DNA of 64,000 nucleotides from Buxus sempervirens (Eukaryota > Streptophyta > Magnoliopsida > Buxales > Buxaceae). Each line of letters opens with the position of its first letter. Within the stretch, counting starts at the first letter, position 1. Position numbers and translations under genes: made by a program. Below the pieces are notes generated by a model. It was not told the origin of the DNA, did not search any database, and saw nothing but the letters and a program-made list of their open reading frames with translations. Positions 22,019 through 35,035 of the stretch are shown here, piece after piece. Location: assembly GCA_947561395.2 (NCBI GenBank), contig OX387182.1, forward strand, positions 32,047,949 through 32,111,948. Direction: 5' to 3'.

Positions 22019-23121
22019 TTCCCTACTAGATTTTATTCAACATATATGAATTTTAGCTCATTTAGAGCATGTTGGTCTTCAAGTGTGTTGTCGTATCATG
22101 TTTTACTCACCATGGGTGTTTCCCTCACCTCTTTATCATCTTCACATGGTCATTTGGTGGATTAGTACCCTTCTACTATAAGAGAAGGGCTATTGTTGGT
22201 ATAAAGAGAAGATGGAAGGTAGTTTCGGTCGATTAAAAGGGGCCAACCAACCATCGTACGGCCACTGTTGTGGGGGTTGTCATGTTGTTCTATTTTCATT
22301 AAGAAGAGGAGCATGTTCCTCTTAGGTGTTTCATCTCATGTATCCCCTAAGCAAGCCCCTCAGTCCTCCTTTCTTTGCATGCTATTTTGTTAGATTTTGT
22401 GAGGTGATATGGACATGGTAGAATACATTAGATGCATGCCTAGTTGTTATCACATGAATGCATAATATCATCTTGCTTGTTCATTAGAGTTTCAAGCATA
22501 CATGCCATGATTTGTAGGGTCATAGAATCGCCTCCTTTTGCAACCGTGTTCACATGTTCTCATTGAGGCTTCTATCATTTTTTTAGTCATTGTTTTGTGA
22601 CCATATGAAGCCGATCCCTTTGTATGTATGTCCCCATATGCATGCATGAATTTCCATTCATAGAGGCATGCTTTAGGAGATTGTTTTCACTAAGTTATGA
22701 ATGCAAAAAAGGTGTTTTTTCCGAATCTTAGTAGTGCTTAATCATGTATTATCTTGTTCATTTCTATTTGGACTTGAAGCATGCCTAGGTTGGTCATGTT
22801 ACTTGATTTTTGTCCATGTGTAAGCATATTGATTTGTTGTGGAGCAAAAGAAACCAAACCAGGGATACCAAGGTCCCTGGTTGGCCCTTGTGTTGATGTG
22901 AAGGAGGGAAGGGAACCCCCACCTGTTCTTTTGATATTTGGTTCTGAAAACCCCAAAAAAGAGAGCCTATGGCTCCACTCAGACCACCGTGGGCCCACAC
23001 AGGGGCCCTCAGAGACCATATACATGCTCACAAGCCCTAGGGTTTGCTGTTCTGTTGAAAAATCAAAATTTGGTGTTTCTACAGGTTGCTCGAAATCACA
23101 GGTCAGTTATGGGCAATTCCC

Positions 23122-23232
23122 GGCTTAACCGAAATTCAATTTCGGTTAAACCAAAAAATTCAGTATAACCGAAATCCAATTTCGGTTATACTACATTTCA
23201 GGCTTGACCGAAATTAATTCTTGGTTAACTTC
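23122..23232 (+). repeat. U5-side palindrome tags of LTR E
   Basis: Three palindromes of the ACCGAAATT word lie about 1.4 kb downstream of the TATA box, matching the upstream tags of the same LTR. Confidence 0.8.
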
Positions 23233-24257
23233 AAATTTTAATAAAAACCTGATTTTTGCATGTTTGTTGTCTTGTGGTGTTGTTTAAGCCAAACCGGTTG
23301 AACCAACAGGGTTTCCGGGTCAACCGAACCCAAAATGGGACATGGGCTTCCAAGCCCAATTTGATTCCTTAGTGGGCCTTCCAACGGGGCCCACCCAGCC
23401 CAAGAACATTTTTGAAGATAAATGAAATAATTAAAGTAATCCAAATGGGCCAAACCCTACGAGGCCCATCAAAAGCCCACAAAGGAAGCATGCAGGCTTA
23501 GGATAGGTGGTTTGGCCGTGACCGCGGGTACGGGCCTATCGGGCCCACTAAGCCCAGTGATCCAAGCAAGGGTAGGGGTCCAACACCCTAACCCAGAAAG
23601 TCTTGGGCTTCCAAACCCAAGCCTAGGCTACGGGCCCCAAGCCCATTCATAGCCCATTTTTGAGAGAAGATTAATCAGAGATAAATCAAATCATTTGGCA
23701 TCCCTTGTGAGGCCCACCCAGGGGCCCACAAACAAATCCCGGCCCACCTTTGCATGTAAATCACTTAATTTTCAAACTTGAATTTTAAAGTAAAATCAAT
23801 TCATTGAACCAAAGCTCCATGGGCCTCTCAGGCTAGACAGAGGCCCACCAGAGGCATGCGGGCTACACTTAGCCTACCAAGGAATCCGACTCAGATCACT
23901 TTTAAACTAAAAAGATAAAAACAATTAAAGGGATCCACACCACTTTGGCGGTCCCGCTAGACTCAATGAAAAGTGCATGTTGGAATAGGAATCGGGTGAA
24001 TGAGAGACCAAAGTTGACTCAAACTAGGAAACCTATGGGACCCGTCATCCGACGGGGTGTCTACGGACTTCCCCAGACTGCAACCGAGAACTTGCTTAGA
24101 ATCTCAAGCCGCAGACTAGCCTAGTAGAAAGACCTAGGCACCTAGGTGTCTGCCTGCACCTCATCAGGCAGTGGTGACTCCAATTTCCCAATTTACCCAT
24201 CCAAAGGCATGCACAAATCATGTGCGCCCCGCCGCGTGCCATTTTCTCATGCACACA

Positions 24258-25657
24258 ACGCTATCGTCAGATGAGATGCAGATGGGATCATGTGCCGTGC
24301 CTACTACTGGCTTGTTCTGGCTTCTCTCTAATCGGGGAGCATTGTTTGATGACACCCTCACCCATGATTCACTGAGGGGAATCGCCATCGGTATCTCGTC
24401 CTTAGGTGGCATATAGGCAATGGTGACCTCGTTGGCTAGGTCAACTCTGGGCGGTGCCATGGTTATGGGTATCCCGGTTGGTATCCCAGGCACAGTAGAA
24501 GAGTAAACTGGTGGCGCCCATTTGCCATAAGCTGCATAGTACACTTCTTCGGGTATTGGCCCCAGCACCTAAGGCATGCTGCGGAACATCCTGTTCAGCC
24601 CATCGCCCATTCCCAGGTGCAGGATATAGGGAGGTGGGGGAGGAGACCTTGGCCTGCGGCTTGGCGTGCCTGAACTGTCTCGCCCTTCCATCATGCAGAT
24701 ATATATGACTGGACCTTCTTCTTTAGATTCTTCAACAGGAGTAGGTGGCGGTACTTCTATCACAACCGCCAAGTGGATTGGGATCCCTTCAGGGATGAAC
24801 TGTTCGTCTGGCGGGGCAAACGCCATGGTGACTTCGTCTACGGACTCCAGGGCAACTAGTGCTGGTAGGTCGTCAAACGACCCCTCAGGTGCCAACGGGT
24901 CTATCTCCACCGCATTCCTAGTCATTTCTAGGGACAGTGGCTCCTCCCAAAACATCTAGGCTAGACCTTGCAGGTAGTCTTCCTCTGTGGCAGGGGTGTC
25001 CAGAAACTCATCTCCTCACACTTGGGGAAGTATGTTATCAATGGCTTGGGCTGCTTCACGCTCCATGTTAGTGAAGTGGTGGTACAAGTTCCCATGCACG
25101 CATATGGGCCAGTGGGGGTCTCTTCCTTCAGCTCTGGCTCTTTTCCTCTCGGCATGGTTTCCAAGGAGTCGGGAGTAGTCTTCTGGCTGTGGCTTGAACC
25201 CCAGTCCAAAACCAGTGGTCTGCTCGTAAGGTTGGAAGGCTGCCTTAATTCCTTGCTTATACCTGCCCAGCCTTTCACCGGCTCTGAGGCCCCAGTCTGC
25301 GCATTCAGCAGCGCCGAACATATTTCTTCTTTTCCTCTTCGGGAGTCGTTGTCCCCTTTCCGATTGTGGGATGTGGTTCACCTACACCATCTCCACAGCC
25401 TGGAAGTTGAGTGTGGTAGGCAACTCATAATCCACGTAGGGTACTTCGACCCTTTCAAACTCCCGATGGTCCTCTTCATGTATTGTGATCAACTTATTGC
25501 ACGATATAAATTGGGCCATCTTGTGCAGTGTGGAAGATACTGCTCCTGCCTGATGCAGCTAGGGCCTTCCGATCAGCAAGTTAAATGAGGAATTGATATC
25601 CATGAGTTCAAACTCCATGGTGAAGGGCCTATCTGCAATTACCATTACCAAGGTGAT
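24258..25657 (-). pseudogene. Ogre C/K protease end and pro-RT linker
   Basis: The minus strand encodes the end of a retropepsin-like domain (MEFELMDINSSFNLLIGRPW, about 25565-25650). A long linker typical of Ogre follows between protease and RT, rich in proline and acidic residues (EVPPPTPVEESKEEGP; HDPICISSDDS). It aligns closely with 62709-63992 of element M. In Ogre elements this region is known to contain a spliced intron; I did not locate splice sites. It is broken, with several interruptions. Confidence 0.75.
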
Positions 25658-26719
25658 TGTGCGCGCGTCGGAAACGCGGCACGGGAGAGTTCGGAGTTGC
25701 CACCGCCTGATGGGGTGCAGGTGGACACCTGGGTGCCTAATCTTATCTATTAAGGCTTGGGTCTGCGGCTTTTGAGATTCTAAGTAGGGTCTCGGTTGTG
25801 GTCCGGGGAAGTCCGTAGACACCCCGGTCCACCCCGTCGAGTGACGGGTCCCTTAGGTTTATCTTGGTTTGAGTCAGATCACTTATTTTCTCACCCGATT
25901 CCTAATCCGATATGTAGTTTGGTTAAGTCTGGCGGGACCACCTGAGTGGTGTGGGTCCCTTTAATTGCTTTTATCTTGATTAATTAGGTAATCTGAGTCT
26001 GGTTGGATGGGCCTTGTTGGAAGGCCCACGGTGTCCTTGGTGGGCTTTAGTCAAGCCCATGTACCCTTGTAGGCCTCAGTCTAGCCTGAGAGGCCCTTTG
26101 ATTTTACGTTTGGTTTCAAATTGGATTTTAAGTGGTTTTCATGTAAAGGTGGACCGGATTGGTTTGCGGGCCCCTTAGGTGGGTCCACATGGTAGCCAAG
26201 TAATTTAGTGGATTTATCTTTTTGAGTTTCCAAAAATGGGTTGGACACTGGGCTTGGGGCCCGTAGTCCTGATTAGGGCTTGAAAGCCCAAGTTACGGGA
26301 AATTAGGGTTTGCACCCTTCTTTGGTTCGGTTGGTGGGCTTTGGCGGGCCCGGTAGGCCCTTGCCCTTGGTCTCGGCCAAACCACACATTTATACATCAA
26401 TTCACTAACAAGTTCGGGTGGGCCGCATTAGGTTTGGCCCGCCCGGTTTAATCAATTAATTTTACTTATCTTGATTAAGTTACATGCATACATTCCATTG
26501 TGTTTATGGGGCTTGGTGGGCCCCGTTGGAAGGCCCACTGGAAATCAAGTTGGACCGGGGGTCCAAGTCCCATGTTGGGTTTCCGGGTGACCTGGAAACC
26601 CTATTGGTCTATTTGGTTTGGTTCAAAGAAGTCACCCATATCTAGCAAAATCACAGAATATACAGAAATCACGAAATACACAAAATATACAAAAATCCCA
26701 TAATTTGGGTCCAAGGAAC

Positions 26720-26910
26720 AAGTTGGACGCTAGGCGCTGACCTCAGGCGCTAGGTGCGAGGTCAATGCGAGCTGGGCGGACCGAAAACCCACAAGAGGCC
26801 CTTGCGCGAAAAGCACCTCGCGTAGCGAAAATGTGCGGGCTTCATGCGAGCTTCGCGCGGGCTTTGCGCGAGCTTCGTGCGGGCTTCGCGTGAGCTTCGC
26901 GCGGGCTCGG
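26720..26910 (-). repeat. GC-rich tags in LTR H, U5 side
   Basis: The stretch holds GGCGCT/AGCGCC-like words and direct repeats of 'gcgagcttcgcgcgggctt'. The upstream tag region (27925-27995) also uses GGCGC and GCGCGAGC words. The palindromes are less regular than in the other classes. Confidence 0.6.
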
Positions 26911-27593
26911 CAGACACCTGATGCTCTGTTTTTTCTCTTCTCAGAGACTGGCTTGATTTCCAGTCTCTGTAACACCTCCCAGGTGCTTCCAGCAGACTCC
27001 AAAAGGCCACTAAAACATACTTCAAATTTAATCTAAGCTACTTCAAACCACGACCCAAGATCCCTTTACGAAGAAAAACAAACCCGATTGTTATCAAACA
27101 ACTACAGAGCATCTGGTAATGGGGGGTGATGGGAGCATGCTTACAGGGACACAAGGAGCAAACGGCAGGTGACAAGGGGTTGGGGGAGCATGTTGGCAAG
27201 TCTAGCAACATACAATAAACAAACAACAACCGACAGAGATTGCATGCACTTTCATCCACACGACCAGACCTCCGAGCATGCACACTAACATCCGAAGAAG
27301 GGAAGGAGGAGGGGGGTTTACAGGGATACATTAGATGAGATAAATGAGGAGCCGATTCTTCATAGAAGCGCTTGGAAAGAAACCCAGGTACCTCATGAGC
27401 ACAGGGTGTAGCAATAAAACCCTCGTCTTCTTTAAAGGGGTCGTGCATGGATCTCCCTTACCCTTGGAGACCTCCATGTCACCCAAGTGGGAAGCGCATG
27501 CATGTCATAACCAGGAAAGAAAAAAAGACAGATGCGGATAACAACTCATACCACTCCCATTTTCATGTATGTAAAGTAAAACTGGGCGAGTAA

Positions 27594-27906
27594 CAATACC
27601 TAAGAGTTCTTATCCCTTTTGTGGATGCATGTGACCTCCTTGAGGTGAACACACCAGCAATGAGCTTCTTCTCCAACAGCACGATGAGTGGCTCCTCCGG
27701 CTTTTGGTAGAAGAGTGAAGAAGAAGAAGAAGAGGGGGAGTTCGGAAGGCAAGGTCGGGTGTGTGGGGGAAGGAAGGCAGGGGAAAAGGGGGTCGGTCCA
27801 GTGATCCCAAGGGAGCCAACCAAAGGATGAACCCTCGACCAAGAAAAATTTTCAACTGAAGAGTTTCCCAACCCCTTGAAATGAAGTCTCGCGCAGCTTT
27901 TATAGA
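27594..27906 (-). promoter_or_regulatory. LTR H promoter: TATA box and splice donor
   Basis: The minus strand has CTATAAAAG near 27906-27898. TCTTAG/GTATTG (intron start 27599) lies about 300 nt downstream, followed by TTACATACATGAAAATGGG. Confidence 0.55.
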
Positions 27907-28716
27907 CAAGGGAAGTAGGGTCCGCCGGGTTAGTGCCTAGCGGGCGCCCCGCGCGTTTTGTGCTTGCCCCATTCGCGCGAGCGGCAAAATGATTGAAAAT
28001 CAATTAATGCGGCCGCTCGACGGTCGGAAAATCCGATTTTTTTTCGGATTTAGCCCCTGGTCATTTTCGATTTAATCCGATATTCTTGGATTTTTACAGA
28101 TTTAGTCCCTGGGATATTTTGTACATTTGGATATTCACGGATTTGATCCCCGAGATATTTTTCTGCGCAACTCGCCACGTGTGCAGTTTGCTGGTTTTGC
28201 CGCTCGAAAAATTTGATAACTCATATTTTCTCCATCCGGACTCCGATCTGGGCAAACTTAGTTGTGTTAGAATCGTATTGGAGCCCTCTACCCAAAGACA
28301 GAGGGGTAGGCATCTGGATCGGATTTTAGCGGAAAGTCAACTTTCAGCTCCCCTCAAGTTTGACCACCCGCAGAACCTTCATCCGGACTCGGATTCCTGC
28401 AAACTCAGTTGCGTTGGAACCGTGTCGAGATTCTCTATCCAATGACATAAGGGCAAGCATCTGGATCGAATTTTAGTAGAAAGTCAACTTTCAGCTCCCC
28501 TCAAGTTTGACCGCCCGCAGAACCTTCATCCGGACTCCAATTCCTGCAAACTCAGTTGCGTTGGAACCGTGTTGAGATTCTCTATCCAATGACACAAAGT
28601 GAGATGGCCAACTTTCACTTGATCAAAAAGTCAACTTTTGACCCCTCAAGGTTTGACTTTTTCTCCCGGGTTTGCATTTCCGGCTTTTCTGGGAGTGCAA
28701 AAATGAGGTGCTTAGA

Positions 28717-30189
28717 GTGACCTCCCCCAGCGAATCTCTTCTGGCGTTGTCAAAACCTCGGACGTTATGAGCACTCGGCTTGATCATTGAGGGATTCAAC
28801 TGCAAGCTATGAAATGTCCTTATTGGGCATATATTCAGGGCCGATCCATGATCGATCATTGCCCGCTTCACGATAAGGTCGACGCACTTTACCATGATGT
28901 AGAGTGGCTCAGTATGGTCTCAACCCTCAGGCAGAAGATCCACTGCAGAGAAAGAGATGGCTTGTGGCGCCATGATCACTGCCACCACTGCTCCTAATTG
29001 CTCAAGGTCGATGCTTCCTGGCACGTGTGCATCACCCAAAACTTTCATAAGTACTGCCATATGCTTCTTTAAGTCAATCAAGAGTTGCATTATGGAGATT
29101 TGGGCAGGCACCTTGTTTAACTGCTGGAGGAGGTCATACTTCGGTACATGGATGTTATGGTGCAAATCTATGACCTCCTGCTCTGTAGCCTTCCCCTTTC
29201 TTTTGAGGGTTTGTGGCAACTCCATATCCATTTCCTTCCTTTTTTCTTTTCTCTTTGCTTCTACTTCTACTCCCTCCTCTGGTGCAGGTGGGGGGTCTGT
29301 GTTTGCATATCGATCGAATCGAGTGATTTGATTGATTTTTGCTTCAGTGGTGGCAGTGGTGGATTGATGATAGAAGGGTTGGGTTGTATAGGGTGGAGGT
29401 ACCGCATTGTAGGAAGGCGGTTCAAGGTGGAGTTGAGAGAGGTTGAAGGTGGGTGGTTCAAATGAGAGGGAGAAAGGGTCTTGCGGAAGGAAGTCCATGA
29501 TGTCAAAAATGTTGAGGGTCGAAGGGTTAGGGTCAGAGATGGGAGTGGGGTAGAAGAATTCCTGGTCTTCAGATGGGTGGAAGTGCACCTGAGGGAGACC
29601 CGTAGGGGAATCATCGCCATCTTCTTCAATGACGCTCACCATTTGTAGCTCATCCTCCTCCTGGGGATAGACCCTTACTGCCTGCCTTGGTTGCCCAATC
29701 AATACTGATGGATCGAGCTGCCCAGTGCCCTATCCACAACTCACCTGATTTGCTGTCTTGCTGGTGGAGGCCTTAGAATGATTGAGAAGAGGGTTTGTAG
29801 CTATGCCAGCTACTGGAGTCCGAGCAGTTGGTGCTGGGGGGTCGACCGTGATGCGCTTGCTATCGATCAAGTCCTGGATATCATGCCTTAAGTCCCAGCA
29901 TCGATTGGTGTGATGCCCCGGAGCACCAGAATGGTACTCGCACCGTTCTGCCGCATTGTAACTTCTTGAGTTGACCAACCGGGGGTTAGGTGGTTTGATA
30001 TGTACGTATCCCTTCTTTAGCAAGGTTGGTAGCAACTTTGCTCGCGCATACGGTAGAGGTGTGAACACCCGCCTCATTCTGGCTTCTATTTCTTCTTTTG
30101 TTCTTCTCACTCCTTGAGAGGCTGCCTGCCCGGTCCCTTGAGGTGCCACGGCCTCTGGTCCTTGGGAGAAGTGATAAGGTTGTACCGGG
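28717..30189 (-). pseudogene. Ogre C/K gag C-terminal part and protease
   Basis: The minus strand starts (30189) in the gag C-terminal region with a zinc-knuckle-like segment (CEYHSGAPGHHTNRCWDLRH, about 29880-29945). An acidic and proline-rich linker follows (about 29000-29700). The protease comes last, with the active-site-like motif AMIDHGSALNICP near 28830-28860. Retropepsins cleave the polyprotein; the D-x-G-S form is usual in the Tat lineage. The segment is bounded by the compound insertion on the right and solo LTR H on the left. It is broken, with a few interruptions. Confidence 0.78.
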
Positions 30190-30760
30190 TGTAAGCACCT
30201 CAATTTTGCACTCCCAGCAGAGCAAGAAATGCAAACCCTAGACGAAACGTCAAACCCTTAGGGGTGAAAAGTTGAATTTTTGATCAAGTGATAGTTAGCC
30301 ACCTTGCCTTACCTCAATAGATAGAGGATCTCGACATGGTTCCAACACAACTGAGTTTGCAAGAATCAAAGTCCGGATGAAGGATCTGCAGGCCGGTCAA
30401 ACTTGAGGGGGAGCCGAAAGGTGACCTTTTGCCGAACCCCAAACCAGGTGCTTAGCCCTATGTTATTGGATAAAGGGCTCCGATATGGTTCTAACGCAAC
30501 TGAGGTTGCCCAAATCGGAGTCCGGATGAAGGAGATATGATCAGTTGAAGTTTTTGGGCAGCAATGCTAGAAACTGCACAGTGGCAAAGAAATTGAACAC
30601 GTGGTGAGAAACGCAGAAAAATATCTCGAGGGACAATCCACAAATATCCAAAATCTGCAAAATATCTGAGGGTTTAATCCAAAATTGCGCGGGGGCAATC
30701 TGCGAATATCTTAGTGTCAAATCGGTCAAATCGGTCAAATACAGGGGGCAAGCCAACCAG
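30190..30760 (+). repeat. LTR L, incomplete (U3 part)
   Basis: The stretch starts TGTAAGCACCTCAATTTTGC and carries two U3 tandem units with 'aactgagtttgc' words. It then passes into an Ogre 3' region. No promoter part is present. Confidence 0.75.
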
Positions 30761-31406
30761 AAAGCGCTACAGAAGAAGGAATGGTGAGACATGAAGGAGA
30801 ACAAGCAAAGATGAAGATCTCATCGGGCAAGATGGCCCTTTGTAATTTTTTAAATTTCACACTTTTGTAAATAGAATAGAGCAAGTGTGTGAACTCCCTT
30901 GAGGCAGTCAACAACGCTGGAAGCACCTCCTCACCAACAGTAGCTCCTCCTCCGCTCTTCCCTCCTTCCTTCTCCAGCCATCTCGCATCCTAAACCAACC
31001 CTTGGCCATCAAAAAAAAATGCAAGCAAGCCTCAAGTAAAAGACACAAAATGGATCAGAAGTCTGAAGTCACCTAAAAACTTTAATGGAATAAACAAGAA
31101 GAAAAGAATATTGTCAAGTGTCTGGCATCAACGCCGAAAAAGGTTGGCGAGCTCAAATCCAATCTAATCTCTTTCAAACTTAAATCTAATCGCTGAAGAG
31201 TTGCCCTACAAGAGCCCGAAAGCAAAGGGTAAGGAAACTCTGAAGCCAGGAAGTAACTCCACATCATTTGGACGCTTCCCTTTTTAAATGAAAACTTCAA
31301 AGGACTAAGCTCGTCGACCATGCCGACAAAAATGCCAGGCGCAAAAACGAGATTCTTTTTCTCTTTGCTGTTCATCCACAAGGTGACTCCAGCAAAGAGG
31401 GGCAAC
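30761..31406 (+). other. Ogre 3' region before LTR F
   Basis: This non-coding stretch is homologous to 17940-18552 of element E ('cttgaggcagtcaacaacgc', 'aggttggcgagct'). It ends in a purine-rich tract (agcaaagaggggcaac) directly before LTR F, the likely polypurine tract. Confidence 0.7.
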
Positions 31407-31976
31407 TGTAAGCACCTCATTTTTGCGCTCCCAGAAGAGCCGGAAATGAAAACCCTGCACGGAAAGTCAAACCCTAAGGGGTAAAAAATTGACTTTTTGA
31501 TCAAATGAAGATTGGCCACCTTGCTTTATCTCAATGGATAGAGAATCCCAACACGAGTCCAACGCAACTGAGTTTGCTTGAATCGGAGTTCGGATGAAGG
31601 ATCTATAGGCCGATCAAACTTAAAGGGGAGCCGAAAGTTGACTTTTTGCTGAACCCCGTGCCAGGTGCTTAGCCCTATGTCATTGGATAGAGGGCTTTGA
31701 TATGGTTCTAACGCAATTGAGTTTGCTCAGATCGGAGTCCGGACGAAGGAGATATGAGCTGTCGAAGTTTCTGAGCAGCAAAACCGAAAACTGCACACGT
31801 GGCAAAGAAACTGTGCACGTGATGAGAAATGCAGGAAAATATCTCAGGGACTAAGTCTCAAATATCCAAAACTTTGCAAAAGATCTCAGGGACTAAACCA
31901 AAATTCACAGGGGGCAATCCGCAGATATCCAAAAGTGTCAAATCGGTCGAGGGGCAAATCTGTAATTTTTTGATTT

Positions 31977-32185
31977 GTATCCGACCAAATATGTCGGATA
32001 CACATACTTTTCTGTGTATCCGACACTATTCATCGGATACAAAGAGATCCGTCAGTGAGATTCGCGCCGATTCCTCGACAAATTCACGGCGCCATTTAAT
32101 TTTCGAATTATTATGCCTTGTATCCAATATTTAATATCGAATACAAGTAGCACTTAGTGTATCCGACCTATATGGTCGGATACAT
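31977..32185 (+). repeat. U3 palindrome tags of LTR F (TATCCG class)
   Basis: Four palindromes, with arms such as GTATCCGAC/GTCGGATAC, lie upstream of the TATA box. Confidence 0.8.
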
Positions 32186-32194
32186 TAAAAAGTC

Positions 32195-32479
32195 TATAAA
32201 AAGGGCCAGCAACCCCCTGGTCGAAGGTGGCTGGCCTTGGAGCTTTTTCCCCCTCCCTTATTCATCTGAACCACCTTCTCTCTAGCCTCCTTCACCTCCA
32301 TTACTTCCCCAACCACTCTAGGTTGCTTCTAGCCCCTCCCTTCCTTCTTCCTCTTCAAGTACACCCCACCAAAAGAAGGTGCACTTGCTGTAGCTGCTGG
32401 AGAGGAAGCCTCCAGCCACTGTACAACCTCCAAGAGGTGTCTTCATCTTGCTTAAAGGTTTAAGAACCACCAGGTAATG
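32195..32479 (+). promoter_or_regulatory. LTR F promoter: TATA box and splice donor
   Basis: TATAAAAAGG starts at 32195. A stem GGCCAGC/GCTGGCC lies just downstream (32204-32236). CCACCAG/GTAATG (intron start 32474) follows, then CACATATATTAAAACCAG. Confidence 0.6.
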
Positions 32480-34245
32480 CTTCTCAACACCTTGTACTTC
32501 ACATATATTAAAACCAGAATTTTTCAAAGGATTTTCCAAGCTTGTCCTCCTCTTTTGCATGAACTCATTGCCATGGCATTTTAAGCATGTATTTGCTCTA
32601 TTTTTCAAGTCATGAAAATCACCAAAAGTAAGAGGTCTACGTATGGCTCCTTGGAAGCATGAGAGTCCTATGATCACCCACTTTTAGTGCTCATAATTTG
32701 CTGTCTTGGTCTACTGCTAAGTAGCTCTAAGAGGAGTGTGTTCTTCATCCATTTGATCTGGTGTACCCCCTATAAACCCCCCTTCTCTTTCCCCTCTCCA
32801 GAAGCTTTGTTTTAAGTAGGGGATCTGAGTTCAGATCTGGTCGAAGCACACAGGTGGTGTATGGTTAACCTTCCCCAAGCTTCATCTTTGCATGTGTATG
32901 GTTAACCTTCCCCAAGCTTCATCTTTGCATGTGTGCCAATCTATTGGTTTTCTTTTTATTTGCATATGGATAAATGAACACCAAGAGTGGTGTACGGCAT
33001 CACCTACTAGTGAGTGATGGGAAGGCTGTTCATGTAATCTCTGTCATGGTGTGAACCTGATTTTTAGGTTGTGGATATGATTGAGTGCAAGCATGATTTT
33101 TCCTTTACTCATGCAATTTTTTAGTGTCTTCCCTTCCTTATTTTGCCACTGTTAGAAGTGCCAAGTATGCTCCCCTAACCCCTGGTAACTTGTTGTTTTT
33201 TTTGTGTGATAACATGCCTCCCTCACCCCCTTGCAATGACCCCTTCAAGTTGCTGCTGGGGACAGCAGTATGCTTCGGTATTACTGATGTTCCCAGCTGA
33301 TTTTCCACCACATCCGAACCCCCAAGGCACCCCCACCCCAAGGGTCAGGTGGAAGGGCTGTCCCCCTCATTCCCAAGCTCAAAAGTGCCACTTTGTTTAG
33401 GCTAAATGCATGCTTAGGTTCAGATTAGACTAGCATTCTGCCCGTGCGTTGCACGGGCAAATAGGTTCAAAAAAATTATTAAAGAATAAATTATTTTATA
33501 TATTGTCTTAGAAGTCTTGAAAGTTAATATATTAACAACATATACATGAACGTGAAAATGGATATATAAATACATGCATTAGTAGTATGTACTATGTACA
33601 GGAAACTTCAAAAGTGTGAGTGGATCTAAGAATTAATTCCCTTCTTATAAAAACATTGCAAGCTCTATGACACAGTTGTGAGGTCCTGAAACGAAAATGA
33701 AATAGAATAAGAATAAAGTAAAACCAAAAGATATGCGACTACTACTAAGCATTAAAAATGTTGTTTATTAAAAGATCTCATAATTTCATAAATTGTAAAC
33801 GTTGAATTTTGTGGTATTTGCTAGGAAGCAATACGTCAAGTCATAGGGGTGGTTCTAAATTCTTCAAAAATAGCTGTTTCAGATGATATAGAAGAGAGGT
33901 TCACTCATGCTTTGTGTATTTGGATAGACTTACCAAGGCTAGAGATCTGTAGAGTACATTACAAACTGAATTTAGCAACATGAAACTTTCTCCTTCAAAG
34001 ACCAAATAAGATCGAGACATTTTGTAGGATCAAAGCGTACAATGTCAAAAGAGCACAATGTTGGCATTTTACTTCTTTAACATAACTTACTATATTTGTT
34101 TGAAAAAATAAGATAAAGAAAAACTTGTAATAGAACGTATGAATAAAAAAGATGTCTGCTATCAGTTAATAGAACGTATGAATCAAATAAATGGGTGTAA
34201 ATAATTAATATTGGAGTACAGGCGTTTAGATGTAAAAAGTTCTAC

Positions 34246-34313
34246 CTTCACTGGCTCATGGCTGCCTTTTGCCACTGGAACATCAGGATGTGCTGCGATC
34301 TCACAACATCCTT
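34246..34313 (-). pseudogene. Candidate captured internal exon in the Helitron
   Basis: A 68-bp segment is bounded by TGCAG/ on the 5' side and /GTAGAA on the 3' side. One frame is open throughout and contains HPDVPVAKGSHEPVK. It lies downstream of the candidate first exon on the same strand. The product is not recognised. Confidence 0.35.
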
Positions 34314-35035
34314 CTGCACATTATAAAAGGAAAAAAAAAGAAGTAACCGATCACATTATGGAAAATTTTTATGCTTAATCTTTAAGCAGGTAACTATTTC
34401 GAATTTGTTTGAGCGAATTCAATGCTCAAACCACAATTAATTATTTGATGGTGGATAACATTTAGATAAAATATTATAAGACTCTATTTGGCACGAAACA
34501 AAGAAGAAAAAATTATCTGGGAATTCAAGCTTGAGTCAGAGACAGTACTCTAAGAATGCATGACACCACATGTATATTATCTTTAGTAGAAGGGAAGATA
34601 GACGAAAGTAGGTCATGCCCCATTTTGTCAAAAAGAATCAAAATTAGGTCAAACTTCCTAGGAAGGACTGATAACCTCGAGTTCACATGGTATCAGGAGG
34701 GTCAATCGCATTAATATATCATGAAATATAGGGAATGAAGATTCAGACAAATAGATTATTAACACCAAATGAACCAATTTCTCTAAAAGACCTAATAATA
34801 GGATGAAATTTTTTTTATCAATCAACCCCACTTGCATAGAAGGTAAAATCCAAATACAGAACAACGTAAAAACATTACAAAATGAGAAGAAAAAATAAAA
34901 TAAACAAAAAAATAAAGAACGGCATATGGAAAATAAGCTCTGAAATTGAATTGAAAGCTAAGAACTTGATCGACCATTAGAACAGTAACTGGAGCTATTA
35001 CTGCTGAATCAACAGAAAAAGAATAAAAATTGCAC

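Larger units (their letters stand above)
17184..24257 (+). mobile_element. Ogre-type element E, 3' part with LTR
   Basis: This plus-strand Tat/Ogre fossil shows a 3' region (17184-18552) and an LTR (18553-24257). Element D lies immediately to its left in the same orientation, and the E sequence starts exactly at the LTR end of D, as expected if D inserted into E. The LTR of E is itself interrupted by solo LTR G. The right end (GCACACA) abuts protease-linker sequence of element K, so E inserted into K. No E coding region is visible, so the element is incomplete here. Confidence 0.75.
18553..24257 (+). repeat. LTR of element E, interrupted by solo LTR G
   Basis: The LTR starts TGTCAACACCTCATTTTTGC and ends GCACACA. 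Without the inserted LTR G it is about 3.3 kb. It holds upstream ACCGAAATT tags (21505-21715), a TATA box (21733), a splice donor (22013), downstream ACCGAAATT tags (23122-23232), a GGCCCA-rich stretch (23330-23780) and the U5 block (23930-24185). Confidence 0.85.
25658..28716 (-). mobile_element. Solo LTR H (Ogre-type) inside protease of C/K
   Basis: This is a minus-strand LTR of 3.06 kb with no internal region. The flanks are gtgat (25653-25657) and gtgac (28717-28721), a 5-bp target-site duplication matching at four positions. Protease coding sequence of C/K continues on both sides. The LTR has three U3 tandem units, GC-rich tags (27925-27995 and 26720-26910), a TATA box (about 27906-27897), a splice donor (27599) and the U5 block (25680-25960). 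Confidence 0.9.

Noticed and set aside
21704-22165. 153-codon open frame after the TATA box of LTR E
   Set aside because: It covers the LTR first exon and donor. Homologous positions in the other LTRs are not open in the same frame, so chance is more likely.
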